This document shows, one piece after another, positions 1-5,307 of a DNA stretch of 5,307 bases (within the stretch, counting starts at the first letter, position 1; the number at the start of each line of letters is the position of its first letter). Both the position numbers and the translations under genes were made by a program. The DNA is from Bacteroidales bacterium (GTDB lineage: Bacteria > Bacteroidota > Bacteroidia > Bacteroidales > UBA932), in contig JAFZLP010000103.1 of the NCBI GenBank assembly GCA_017551405.1, forward strand, positions 1 through 5,307, read 5' to 3'. Under the pieces are notes generated by a model that did not search any database, had not been told where the DNA came from, and saw only the letters and a list, made by a program, of their open reading frames with translations.

Positions 1-306
1 ACTGCTTCGAATTCCCGCAACTACAGCGAATGCGACAGCCTGCTCATCGGCGACAAGTGCGGCGCGCACACTTTCCCGTTCATCCGCAACCAGAATCCCA
101 CCGCGGTGGTGGAGCATGAAGCCACCACCTCCAAGATAAGCGACGACCAGCTCTTCTACTGCAACCAGAGGGGGCTCAGCCCCGAGGAGGCCGTAGGCCT
201 GATCGTGAACGGATACGCCCGCGAGGTGCTGAGCCGCCTGCCCATGGAATTCGCCGTGGAGGCGCAGAAACTGCTCAGCGTTAACCTGGAAGGAGCAATC
301 GGTTAA
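1..306 (+). CDS. sufB: Fe-S cluster assembly scaffold protein SufB, C-terminal 101 residues (5' end outside window)
   Basis: SufB is the scaffold subunit of the cytoplasmic SufBCD complex on which sulfur and iron are assembled into a nascent Fe-S cluster. Only the last 101 codons are visible; the frame is open from base 1 and ends at TAA 304-306. The fragment carries the hallmark block [14 protein letters not shown] followed by V-E-H-E-A-T-T-S-K and [10 protein letters not shown], and ends in [10 protein letters not shown], all diagnostic of the SufB C-terminus. Counting back from the C-terminus without gaps, Cys11 of the fragment matches E. coli Cys405 and His39-Glu40 match His433-Glu434, residues known to be needed for cluster formation, so the visible part looks functional. 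An internal ATG at base 112 lies inside the conserved V-E-H-E block and is not the start. sufC follows after 20 bases. Confidence 0.96.
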   Translation, partial: TASNSRNYSECDSLLIGDKCGAHTFPFIRNQNPTAVVEHEATTSKISDDQLFYCNQRGLSPEEAVGLIVNGYAREVLSRLPMEFAVEAQKLLSVNLEGAIG

Positions 307-326
307 GATTAAACGTTTTTGACGAT

Positions 327-1070
327 ATGAAACTACTGGAAATAAATGATTTGCATGCTGCTGTCGAAGGAAAGGAGATCCTGAAGGGCGTGAACCTTTC
401 CATCGGGGAAGGAGAGGTGCATGCGGTAATGGGCCCGAACGGGGCTGGAAAGAGCACTCTCGGAGCCGTCCTAACCGGCAGGCCCGGCTATGTCGTAACC
501 GGCGGAAGCATCACTTTCAAGGGTCGCAACTTACTGGAAATGAAGCCTGAAGAAAGGGCATGGGCCGGCATCTTCATGAGCTTCCAGTATCCCATCGAGA
601 TCCCCGGAGTGAGCATCACCTCGTTCATGAAAAGCGCGGTGAACGCCAGGCGCAAGGCTCTCGGCAAGGACGAATACACCCCCGCCGAGTTCCTCAAGCT
701 CATGAAGGAGAAGATGGCCTTCGTGAAGATGAAAGGCGAGTTCGCCAAGCGCGAGGTGAACGTCGGCTTCAGCGGCGGCGAGAAGAAGCGCAACGAGATT
801 TTCCAGATGGCCATGCTCGACCCGGTCCTGAGCATCCTCGACGAGACCGACAGCGGCCTGGACGTGGACGCGCTCAAGACTGTGGCAGACGGCGTGAACG
901 CCCTCAGGAGCCCCGCCAAATCCGCCATCGTGATAACCCATTACAAGCGTTTGCTCGAGATGGTCACTCCCGACAGGGTGCATGTCCTCAGGGATGGCCG
1001 CATAGTCGCCGAAGGCGGCTTTGAACTGGTGGAACAGATTGACAATCAGGGATACGACAGCATCAGATGA
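327..1070 (+). CDS. sufC: Fe-S cluster assembly ATPase SufC
   Basis: SufC is the ABC-type ATPase of the SufBCD scaffold; ATP-driven dimerisation of SufC is known to open the SufB-SufD interface where the cluster forms. It is cytoplasmic and not a transporter despite its fold. At 247 residues it has normal family length. Visible motifs, in order: Walker A GPNGAGKST at residues 36-44, Q-loop Gln87 in M-S-F-Q-Y-P, signature SGGEKKR at 149-155, Walker B with the adjoining D-loop in L-S-I-L-D-E-T-D-S-G-L-D at 168-179 (catalytic Glu173), and the switch His205 in I-T-H-Y-K. The SGGEKKRNE and LDETDSGLD versions are typical of SufC rather than of import or export ATPases. The start at 327 places M-K-L-L-E-I-N-D-L-H exactly where SufC proteins begin. 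There is no Shine-Dalgarno sequence in the 20-base gap after sufB, as usual in Bacteroidota. Its stop overlaps the sufD start by four bases. Confidence 0.97.
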   Translation: MKLLEINDLHAAVEGKEILKGVNLSIGEGEVHAVMGPNGAGKSTLGAVLTGRPGYVVTGGSITFKGRNLLEMKPEERAWAGIFMSFQYPIEIPGVSITSFMKSAVNARRKALGKDEYTPAEFLKLMKEKMAFVKMKGEFAKREVNVGFSGGEKKRNEIFQMAMLDPVLSILDETDSGLDVDALKTVADGVNALRSPAKSAIVITHYKRLLEMVTPDRVHVLRDGRIVAEGGFELVEQIDNQGYDSIR

Positions 1071-1657
1071 AAAAGCTCTATATAGCCGGCATAGACGAGA
1101 TTCCGCAGCAGACCACCCTGGAAGACAACGACGTGGTCCATCTCACCATAGTCTGCCCTCCCGGATACAGCGGCAATATCAATTTCAGCATCGATATCCT
1201 CCGCCCCGGGGTGGAGCTTGACATGGCCGGCCTTTATTTCTGCAGCCGCGGCGAAAAGCAGAACTTCGATATCAAAGTGCGCCACATGGTCGGCGGCGCC
1301 GTTTCCCGCCAGCTTGTCAAGGGCATCGTGGGCGGCATGGGCAAGTGCGTCTTCAACGGGCTCATCTATGTCGCGCCGGACGCCCAGAAGACAAAGGCGT
1401 TCCAGGAAAGCCACGGGCTCGTGCTCACCGAGGGCTCGGTGGTGGAAACCCATCCCCAGCTCGAGATTTACGCCGACGACGTGGAGTGCTCGCACGGCGC
1501 CACCTGCGGCTATCTCAATGAAGATGAGCGCTTTTACATGCAGAGCCGCGGCATCCCCGAAGAGGAGGCGCGCCGTCTGCAGATCCTTTCGTTCCTATCT
1601 CCAGTATTGTCCCGTCTTCCCAAGGACAAGCAGGATTATCTTCTGTCCAGGCTGTGA
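1067..1657 (+). CDS. sufD: Short SufD-like Fe-S assembly protein (N-terminal half absent)
   Basis: This is a SufB/SufD-family protein and, by position and motifs, the SufD of the scaffold complex, where it pairs with SufB and docks SufC. It has only 196 residues against roughly 420-450 for usual SufD. Family motifs fill residues about 40-165: V-R-H-M-V-G-G at 71-77, S-R-Q-L-V-K-G at 80-86, F-N-G-L-I-Y-V at 96-102, D-A-Q-K-T at 105-109, P-Q-L-E-I-Y-A-D-D-V-E-C-S-H-G at 130-144 and F-Y-M-Q-S-R-G-I at 156-163. His143 matches the functionally important E. coli SufD His360, and the C-terminal helices that bind SufC are retained. The N-terminal helical domain and the early rungs of the beta-helix are missing. 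The ATG overlaps the sufC stop (ATGA), and intact sufC lies upstream, so no lost 5' part is hidden there. Assignment to the family is secure; whether it works exactly as full SufD is inferred. Confidence 0.88.
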   Translation: MKKLYIAGIDEIPQQTTLEDNDVVHLTIVCPPGYSGNINFSIDILRPGVELDMAGLYFCSRGEKQNFDIKVRHMVGGAVSRQLVKGIVGGMGKCVFNGLIYVAPDAQKTKAFQESHGLVLTEGSVVETHPQLEIYADDVECSHGATCGYLNEDERFYMQSRGIPEEEARRLQILSFLSPVLSRLPKDKQDYLLSRL

Positions 1658-2433
1658 TAGTATACCCGAACGTCAAGCTGAATCTCGGTCTCCGCGTGCT
1701 TGGAAAGCGCGGGGACGGCTATCATGAGCTTCAGACTGTGTTCGTGCCCTATTTCGGGTTTTCCGACACCCTGGAAATAGTTCCCGCGTCCTCGTTCGAA
1801 GTAGAGATAAGCGGTCCCGAATATGGCGGATGGGAGCCCTCGGAAGACCTCACCGCACGTGCATGGAGGCTTCTCAGGGCCGATTTCGGCATCGGCCCGG
1901 TGCATATCTCGCTCGAGAAGAACAGCCCGGTGGGAGCCGGCCTTGGCGGCGGCTCGGCAGATGGTGCATTCACCCTGGCCGTGCTCAACGACATGTTCTC
2001 GCTGGGACTTTCCCTGGACAAGCTCGCGGACTATGCCTCCTGCCTGGGCTCGGACTGCCCGTTCTTCATCTACAATTTCCCGATGTACGCCACAGGCCGC
2101 GGGGAAATCCTCGAACCGGTATCCCTGCCCCTGGACGACTGGCGCTTCGAGGTGGAGGTCCCCCGGGGAGTCCACGTGAGCACGAAGGAGGCCTATGCCT
2201 CCCTCACCCCGTCGGGCGCCGCCGGAGCGGACTTGAAAACCACCCTTTCCTCCACCCCCGTGGAAAAGTGGAAAGATGTGATAGTCAACGATTTCGAGGC
2301 TTCCGTTTTCGCAAAACATCCCGAAATTCCGGCGCTTAAGCAGGAAATGTACTCCAGGGGTGCGGTTTTTGCTTCGATGAGCGGTTCGGGTTCCGCGGTA
2401 TTCGGTATATTTGCAGCCCAAAAACAAAAATGA
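1654..2433 (+). CDS. ispE: 4-diphosphocytidyl-2-C-methyl-D-erythritol kinase IspE, GTG start
   Basis: IspE phosphorylates 4-diphosphocytidyl-2-C-methyl-D-erythritol with ATP in the MEP (non-mevalonate) isoprenoid pathway, in the cytoplasm. The 259-residue protein is a GHMP kinase of near-normal length. Residues 1-30 give the family start P-N-V-K-L-N-L-G-L with Lys8 as the catalytic lysine, then D-G-Y-H-E-L-Q-T-V-F at 21-30 for substrate binding. The glycine-rich ATP loop P-V-G-A-G-L-G-G-G-S-A-D is at 92-103, L-G-S-D-C-P-F-F with the catalytic Asp134 at 131-138, and the third GHMP motif S-G-S-G-S-A at 243-248. The start is taken as GTG at 1654, overlapping the sufD stop as GTGA: it puts P-N-V-K where IspE proteins have it, and no ATG lies nearby before the motif. 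The 3' end overlaps the next gene by four bases. Co-transcription with suf is notable because IspG and IspH of the same pathway carry 4Fe-4S clusters. Confidence 0.95.
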   Translation: MIVYPNVKLNLGLRVLGKRGDGYHELQTVFVPYFGFSDTLEIVPASSFEVEISGPEYGGWEPSEDLTARAWRLLRADFGIGPVHISLEKNSPVGAGLGGGSADGAFTLAVLNDMFSLGLSLDKLADYASCLGSDCPFFIYNFPMYATGRGEILEPVSLPLDDWRFEVEVPRGVHVSTKEAYASLTPSGAAGADLKTTLSSTPVEKWKDVIVNDFEASVFAKHPEIPALKQEMYSRGAVFASMSGSGSAVFGIFAAQKQK

Positions 2434-4673
2434 AGAAGTTCCTGAGATATCTGCCGGTGATGCTGCTGCTTTTTTCAGCGGCACTGCCCGGCATGTCCCA
2501 GGTGAATGCAGACGATGAGGCCGCGCGGGCCCTGCTTAAGAATATTGACGCTAACCGTGCGCGCAACAATCCCGACGCCCGTCCCCAGTACACGATCCGT
2601 CTTTACGACAGGATGCACATCGGCTTCTCTCATCCCGAAGTGGTGCTGGACCGCCGGTTCATCAGGAAACGCTTCCCCTTCGCGAAAGACTACGTCGCAA
2701 CATCCGCCGCCAACGGTGCGGAGTATCTGCCTTCCCTCATCTCCGAGGCCGTGGCAGTCCGCCAACACTCTTCCAACCCGCTGAAAGACAGCGAGGAAAT
2801 CGTGGCGAACAGGGTTTCCGGGGTCAATCCCGACTACAACCTGCTGAGCCAGTTCACCGGCAGTGTGTATGTCAGGGCCAACTTCTACTCCGACTTCATC
2901 GACGCTCTGGGGATCAATTTCGTTTCCCCGCTGATCGCCGACGGCCTGCAGTATTACAGCTATCAGATCGTCGACACCGTGTACACCGCCGGCCGTCCCG
3001 AACTGCTGGTCCGTTTCGCCCCCAGACCCCTCGTTTCGTCTCCCGCATTCGAAGGGGAGATGTACATCGACCTTGAAGATTACGCCCTCAGGAGTATCCA
3101 TGCTGACATGAGTAATGCGGTGAACGTCAATCATATACGTGACTTCATCCTGGACAGCAGCTTCAAGCGCGTGGAGGATTCCGGCTGGTTCTTCGACGAG
3201 GATAAACTCTTCGCCGACCTCAGTCTTTCCAAGAACGATTCCAGCAAGATTGTGTCTTTCCACGTGAACCGGAACATCACCTACGGTGACCCCGACTTCG
3301 TGAGTCCGCTCGGGTTGAAGACCACCGACGCTCCGGCCACGGTTGCCCCCGACGCCGGGCATTACGACGACCGTTACTGGAATTCGGTGAGGCCCGAGCC
3401 GCTTTCCGAAGTCGAAGCCGGCATCTATCCCATGGTGGACAAGGTGCAGGGAACCAATTTGTACAAAACCATTTATCATCTGATATACACGCTTGCGAAC
3501 GGTTACATGGACATCGGCGACGTGGGCTTCGGTCCCTTCTACAAGTGGATCAGCTTCAACAACACCGAAGGCATGAGGCCGCAGTTCGGCATCCGCAGTT
3601 CGAGGGACTGGAGCCATGAGGACCGCCTTTCCGCGTATGTGGCCTACGGTACCAAGGACAAGGTGCTTAAGGCTGGCACGGCGTGGGAGCATCTGTTCAG
3701 TACCCAGCCGATGCGCAAGTTCATAATCGGCGCGAAATACGACCGCGTGCAGCTCGGTACCCCCAACGATGCGCTCTATTCGGGCAATTTCTTCTATTCG
3801 CTGCTCGGCGCCGGCACCAGCGACCGTTCGAGCCTCATCACCGAATACCGCGCCAGCTACGAACACGAGTTCTCGCCGTCCTACACCGCCACTGCCAAAA
3901 TCGGCATGCGCCGTTACTTCCCCAGTGCTTCGGTGCCGCTCATCACTCCCGCCGGGGAGCCTGTCAAGAGCGTGGCTACCAACGAGTTGCATCTGATTTC
4001 CCGCATCTCCTGGAGCGAGACGGCTTCGCGCGGCATCTACGAAAAGACGTATATCCGTTCCGATTATCCCGTGTTCACCATCGACCTCTGCGGCTCGGTG
4101 CCCGGCCTCCGCGATTTCGACTACGGCTATTTCCGTCCCGAGGCTTCGATGAACTGGAAGCTTTACACTCCGCCGCTCGGAGTCAGCGAAATCTACGTCA
4201 ACGCCGGAACCCTGCTCGGCCAGGTGCCCTATACCTTCCTGCATATCCACGAAGGCAACAATACCTATCTCATCAACAAGCGCGCGTTCAGCACCATGCA
4301 GTATTTCGAGTTCGCCTCGGACAGCTGGGCCACCGTTTTCTGGAACCACTCCTTCGGAGGGGCCTTCTTCGGGAAGATTCCTCTCATCCGCAAGCTGGGG
4401 CTGCGCGAAGAGCTCACGCTCAGGTCGACCTGGGGGCATCTGTCCGACAAGAACAACGGCGACATCGCCCTGCTGCAGACAGGCTCCGTTCAGGCTCCGT
4501 TGCTCTTCCCGGAAGGCATGAGGGCTCTCGGAAAGACCCCGTTCGTGGAGGTCGGCGCCGGTATCAGCAATATCTTCAGGGTGCTCAGGGTGGATTGCTT
4601 CTGGCGTCTCACCCACCGCGACGAGAATACCAAGAATTTCGCGGTCAACATCGGCGCCGAGTTGAAGTTTTAA
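2430..4673 (+). CDS. DUF5686-family outer-membrane beta-barrel protein
   Basis: The product is a 747-residue member of the DUF5686 family of Bacteroidota, whose exact function is unknown to me. Residues 1-23 are a signal peptide (M-K-K-F-L-R, then a Leu/Val/Ala-rich core, cleavage probably after Ser23 or Ala27). A periplasmic part follows, beginning A-A-R-A-L-L-K-N-I-D-A-N-R at 31-43, with the family blocks Y-Y-S-Y-Q-I-V-D-T at 175-183 and F-E-G-E-M-Y-I-D-L-E-D-Y-A-L at 207-220. The C-terminal half, from about residue 340, is rich in alternating aromatic and polar stretches suited to a beta-barrel and includes W-G-H-L-S-D-K-N-N at 668-676 and G-I-S-N-I-F-R-V-L-R-V-D-C-F-W-R-L at 711-727. The last residue is Phe747, the usual outer-membrane barrel sorting signal. 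Many relatives carry a CarboxypepD_reg-like beta-sandwich after the signal peptide; here it is absent. The start ATG overlaps the ispE stop (ATGA) behind an A-rich stretch. Confidence 0.87.
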   Translation: MKKFLRYLPVMLLLFSAALPGMSQVNADDEAARALLKNIDANRARNNPDARPQYTIRLYDRMHIGFSHPEVVLDRRFIRKRFPFAKDYVATSAANGAEYLPSLISEAVAVRQHSSNPLKDSEEIVANRVSGVNPDYNLLSQFTGSVYVRANFYSDFIDALGINFVSPLIADGLQYYSYQIVDTVYTAGRPELLVRFAPRPLVSSPAFEGEMYIDLEDYALRSIHADMSNAVNVNHIRDFILDSSFKRVEDSGWFFDEDKLFADLSLSKNDSSKIVSFHVNRNITYGDPDFVSPLGLKTTDAPATVAPDAGHYDDRYWNSVRPEPLSEVEAGIYPMVDKVQGTNLYKTIYHLIYTLANGYMDIGDVGFGPFYKWISFNNTEGMRPQFGIRSSRDWSHEDRLSAYVAYGTKDKVLKAGTAWEHLFSTQPMRKFIIGAKYDRVQLGTPNDALYSGNFFYSLLGAGTSDRSSLITEYRASYEHEFSPSYTATAKIGMRRYFPSASVPLITPAGEPVKSVATNELHLISRISWSETASRGIYEKTYIRSDYPVFTIDLCGSVPGLRDFDYGYFRPEASMNWKLYTPPLGVSEIYVNAGTLLGQVPYTFLHIHEGNNTYLINKRAFSTMQYFEFASDSWATVFWNHSFGGAFFGKIPLIRKLGLREELTLRSTWGHLSDKNNGDIALLQTGSVQAPLLFPEGMRALGKTPFVEVGAGISNIFRVLRVDCFWRLTHRDENTKNFAVNIGAELKF
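4480..4501 (+). repeat. Perfect 11-bp tandem duplication inside the OMP gene
   Basis: The unit CAGGCTCCGTT occurs twice head to tail (4480-4490 and 4491-4501), falling at residues about 684-691 of the DUF5686 protein. Eleven is not a multiple of three, so the two copies are read in different frames. The protein matches its family on both sides of the repeat, so the gene is not broken. It may be chance or an old, compensated duplication in a surface loop between barrel strands. Confidence 0.7.
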
Positions 4674-4691
4674 AAATAATTGCTATCTTTG
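4661..4691 (+). promoter_or_regulatory. Bacteroidota-type sigma promoter for rpsP
   Basis: A TATCTTTG at 4684-4691 matches the Bacteroidota -7 consensus TAnnTTTG exactly. GTTG at 4661-4664, a one-mismatch version of the -33 TTTG element, lies 19 bases upstream, which is the usual spacing. The -33 part and the bases after it lie in the last codons of the DUF5686 gene. Transcription would be expected to begin within a few bases of 4697, which fits a separate unit for rpsP with a leader of about 50 bases. The start point is inferred, not seen. Confidence 0.75.
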
Positions 4692-4693
4692 CG

Positions 4694-4712
4694 GTCCCCT
4701 CGAGCAGGGGAC
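4694..4712 (+). other. 7-bp perfect hairpin between the OMP gene and rpsP: terminator or rpsP leader stem
   Basis: GTCCCCT (4694-4700) and AGGGGAC (4706-4712) form a perfect seven-pair, GC-rich stem with the five-base loop CGAGC. It is followed by the A/T-rich run ATTTTAATTATTAA, which is a poor U-tract. As an RNA from the upstream operon it could act as an intrinsic terminator. It also sits right at the predicted start of the rpsP transcript, where it could be a 5' stem that protects the messenger or controls S16 synthesis. The two roles cannot be separated from sequence alone. Confidence 0.6.
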
Positions 4713-4746
4713 ATTTTAATTATTAACTTTATCAAACAGATTCACA

Positions 4747-5307
4747 ATGGCTGTTAAAATTCGTCTTCAGCGCCACGGAAAGAAGAATTTCGCATTCTTC
4801 CACATTGTTGTGGCTGATTCCCGCGCTCCGCGCGATGGTCGTTTCATCGAGCAGATTGGCTCCTACAACCCCAACACCAACCCCGCTTCGATCGTGCTCA
4901 ATTCCGAGCGCGCTCTCGCATGGCTCAATGTTGGTGCCCAGCCGAGCCTGGTTTGCCGCCGCATCCTCTCCTATGAGGGTGTTCTCCTCCGCAAGCACCT
5001 CAACGGTGGTGTTGCAAAGGGTGCTCTCACCCAGGAGCAGGCAGACGCCAAGTGGAACGCATGGAAAGCACAGAGGGACGCAAAGGTAGAGGCAAAGGTC
5101 AACGGTCTCAAGAACGAGGCTATCGCCAAGGCCAAGGCCGCCGCTGCCGAAGAGCGCAAGGTCAATGAGGCCCGCGCCGAGGAACTCGCCAAGAAGGCCG
5201 CCAAGCTTGCCGAAGAGCAGGCTGCCGCTGCCAAGGCTGCTGCCGAAGAGGCCGAAGAAGAGGTTGCCGAGGAGGTTGCTGAAACTGCCGAGGCCGCCGT
5301 CGAGGCT
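4747..5307 (+). CDS. rpsP: 30S ribosomal protein S16 with long C-terminal tail (3' end outside window)
   Basis: S16 is a small-subunit ribosomal protein that binds 16S rRNA early in 30S assembly. The frame runs from ATG 4747 for 187 codons to the window edge with no stop. The core, residues 1-85, has the N-terminal signature [11 protein letters not shown], then [17 protein letters not shown] at 19-35, I-G-S-Y-N-P at 37-42 and [11 protein letters not shown] at 56-66. Most bacterial S16 proteins end near residue 80-90; here an extension follows that becomes strongly Ala/Glu/Lys-rich from about residue 110 and finishes very acidic, likely a long charged helix. Such tails are usual in Bacteroidota S16, with a total near 180 residues, so the stop is probably not far off. 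Codon use leans to GTT, GGT, GCT and CGT more than in the upstream genes, as expected for a highly expressed gene. The ATG follows an AT-rich leader without Shine-Dalgarno. Confidence 0.96.
   Translation, partial: MAVKIRLQRHGKKNFAFFHIVVADSRAPRDGRFIEQIGSYNPNTNPASIVLNSERALAWLNVGAQPSLVCRRILSYEGVLLRKHLNGGVAKGALTQEQADAKWNAWKAQRDAKVEAKVNGLKNEAIAKAKAAAAEERKVNEARAEELAKKAAKLAEEQAAAAKAAAEEAEEEVAEEVAETAEAAVEA

Noticed and set aside
106..306. ATG at 112 or GTG at 106 as start of a separate small gene
   Set aside because: The frame is open from base 1 and these codons lie inside the conserved SufB C-terminal region.
307..326. Possible promoter or terminator in the sufB-sufC gap
   Set aside because: The 20 bases hold an A/T-rich run but no hairpin and no TAnnTTTG element, so this is an ordinary within-operon spacer.
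1046..1495. Minus-strand frame of 149 codons opposite the short sufD
   Set aside because: It is antisense to strongly conserved SufD motifs and has no plausible product of its own.
1067..1657. Short SufD explained as a frameshift or 5'-truncated pseudogene
   Set aside because: An intact sufC lies immediately upstream with a tidy ATGA overlap, no SufD-like residues appear in other frames, and all conserved C-terminal residues are kept. It looks like a maintained gene.
1636..2484. Minus-strand frame of 282 codons opposite ispE
   Set aside because: ispE motifs on the plus strand account for the whole stretch, and the antisense product shows no domain.
2475..4616. Open minus-strand frame of 713 codons opposite the DUF5686 gene
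   Set aside because: Its protein is rich in Gly, Val, Glu, His and Arg with no recognisable domain, and the plus strand codes a clear family member over the whole length. Long antisense frames arise from the GC-rich third positions of the real gene.
3683..4726. Plus-strand frame of 347 codons inside the 3' half of the OMP gene
   Set aside because: It is an Arg/His/Pro-rich frame-shifted reading with no family pattern, while the main frame keeps DUF5686 motifs to the terminal Phe.

Overview
The window looks like chromosomal DNA from a GC-rich member of the Bacteroidota, probably order Bacteroidales. Three things point there: a large outer-membrane protein of the DUF5686 family, which is essentially a Bacteroidota family; a ribosomal protein S16 with the long Ala/Glu/Lys-rich tail usual in that phylum; and a TAnnTTTG-type promoter with no Shine-Dalgarno sequences in front of the genes. 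A Rikenellaceae-like or uncultured gut lineage would fit the GC-rich codon use, but the genus cannot be fixed from sequence alone.

All genes are on the + strand. The first part is a SUF iron-sulfur cluster assembly block: the 3' end of sufB (1-306), a complete sufC ATPase (327-1070) and a sufD homologue (1067-1657) that is less than half the usual SufD length. It is followed without a gap by ispE (1654-2433), the kinase of the MEP isoprenoid pathway, and then by a 747-residue DUF5686 outer-membrane protein (2430-4673). sufC/sufD, sufD/ispE and ispE/OMP each overlap by four bases (ATGA, GTGA, ATGA), so these genes are almost certainly one transcript with coupled translation. The reading stops at 4673, and a fresh transcription unit starts with a Bacteroidota-type promoter (4661-4691), a 7-bp perfect hairpin (4694-4712) and rpsP for ribosomal protein S16 (4747 to the window end, stop codon not reached).

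How the genes fit together: SufB, SufC and SufD form the scaffold complex that builds Fe-S clusters. IspE acts in the MEP pathway, whose last two enzymes, IspG and IspH, are 4Fe-4S proteins, so joint expression of suf and ispE is biologically sensible although this link is an inference. The outer-membrane protein has no known link to either process.

The most unusual item is the minimal SufD. It keeps the SufC-docking C-terminal region and the conserved histidine equivalent to E. coli His360, but has no N-terminal helical domain and lacks the first half of the beta-helix. sufS, the usual next gene in sufBCDS clusters, is not present behind it. The rest of the window is ordinary housekeeping sequence; I see no mobile element, CRISPR array, tRNA or rRNA.
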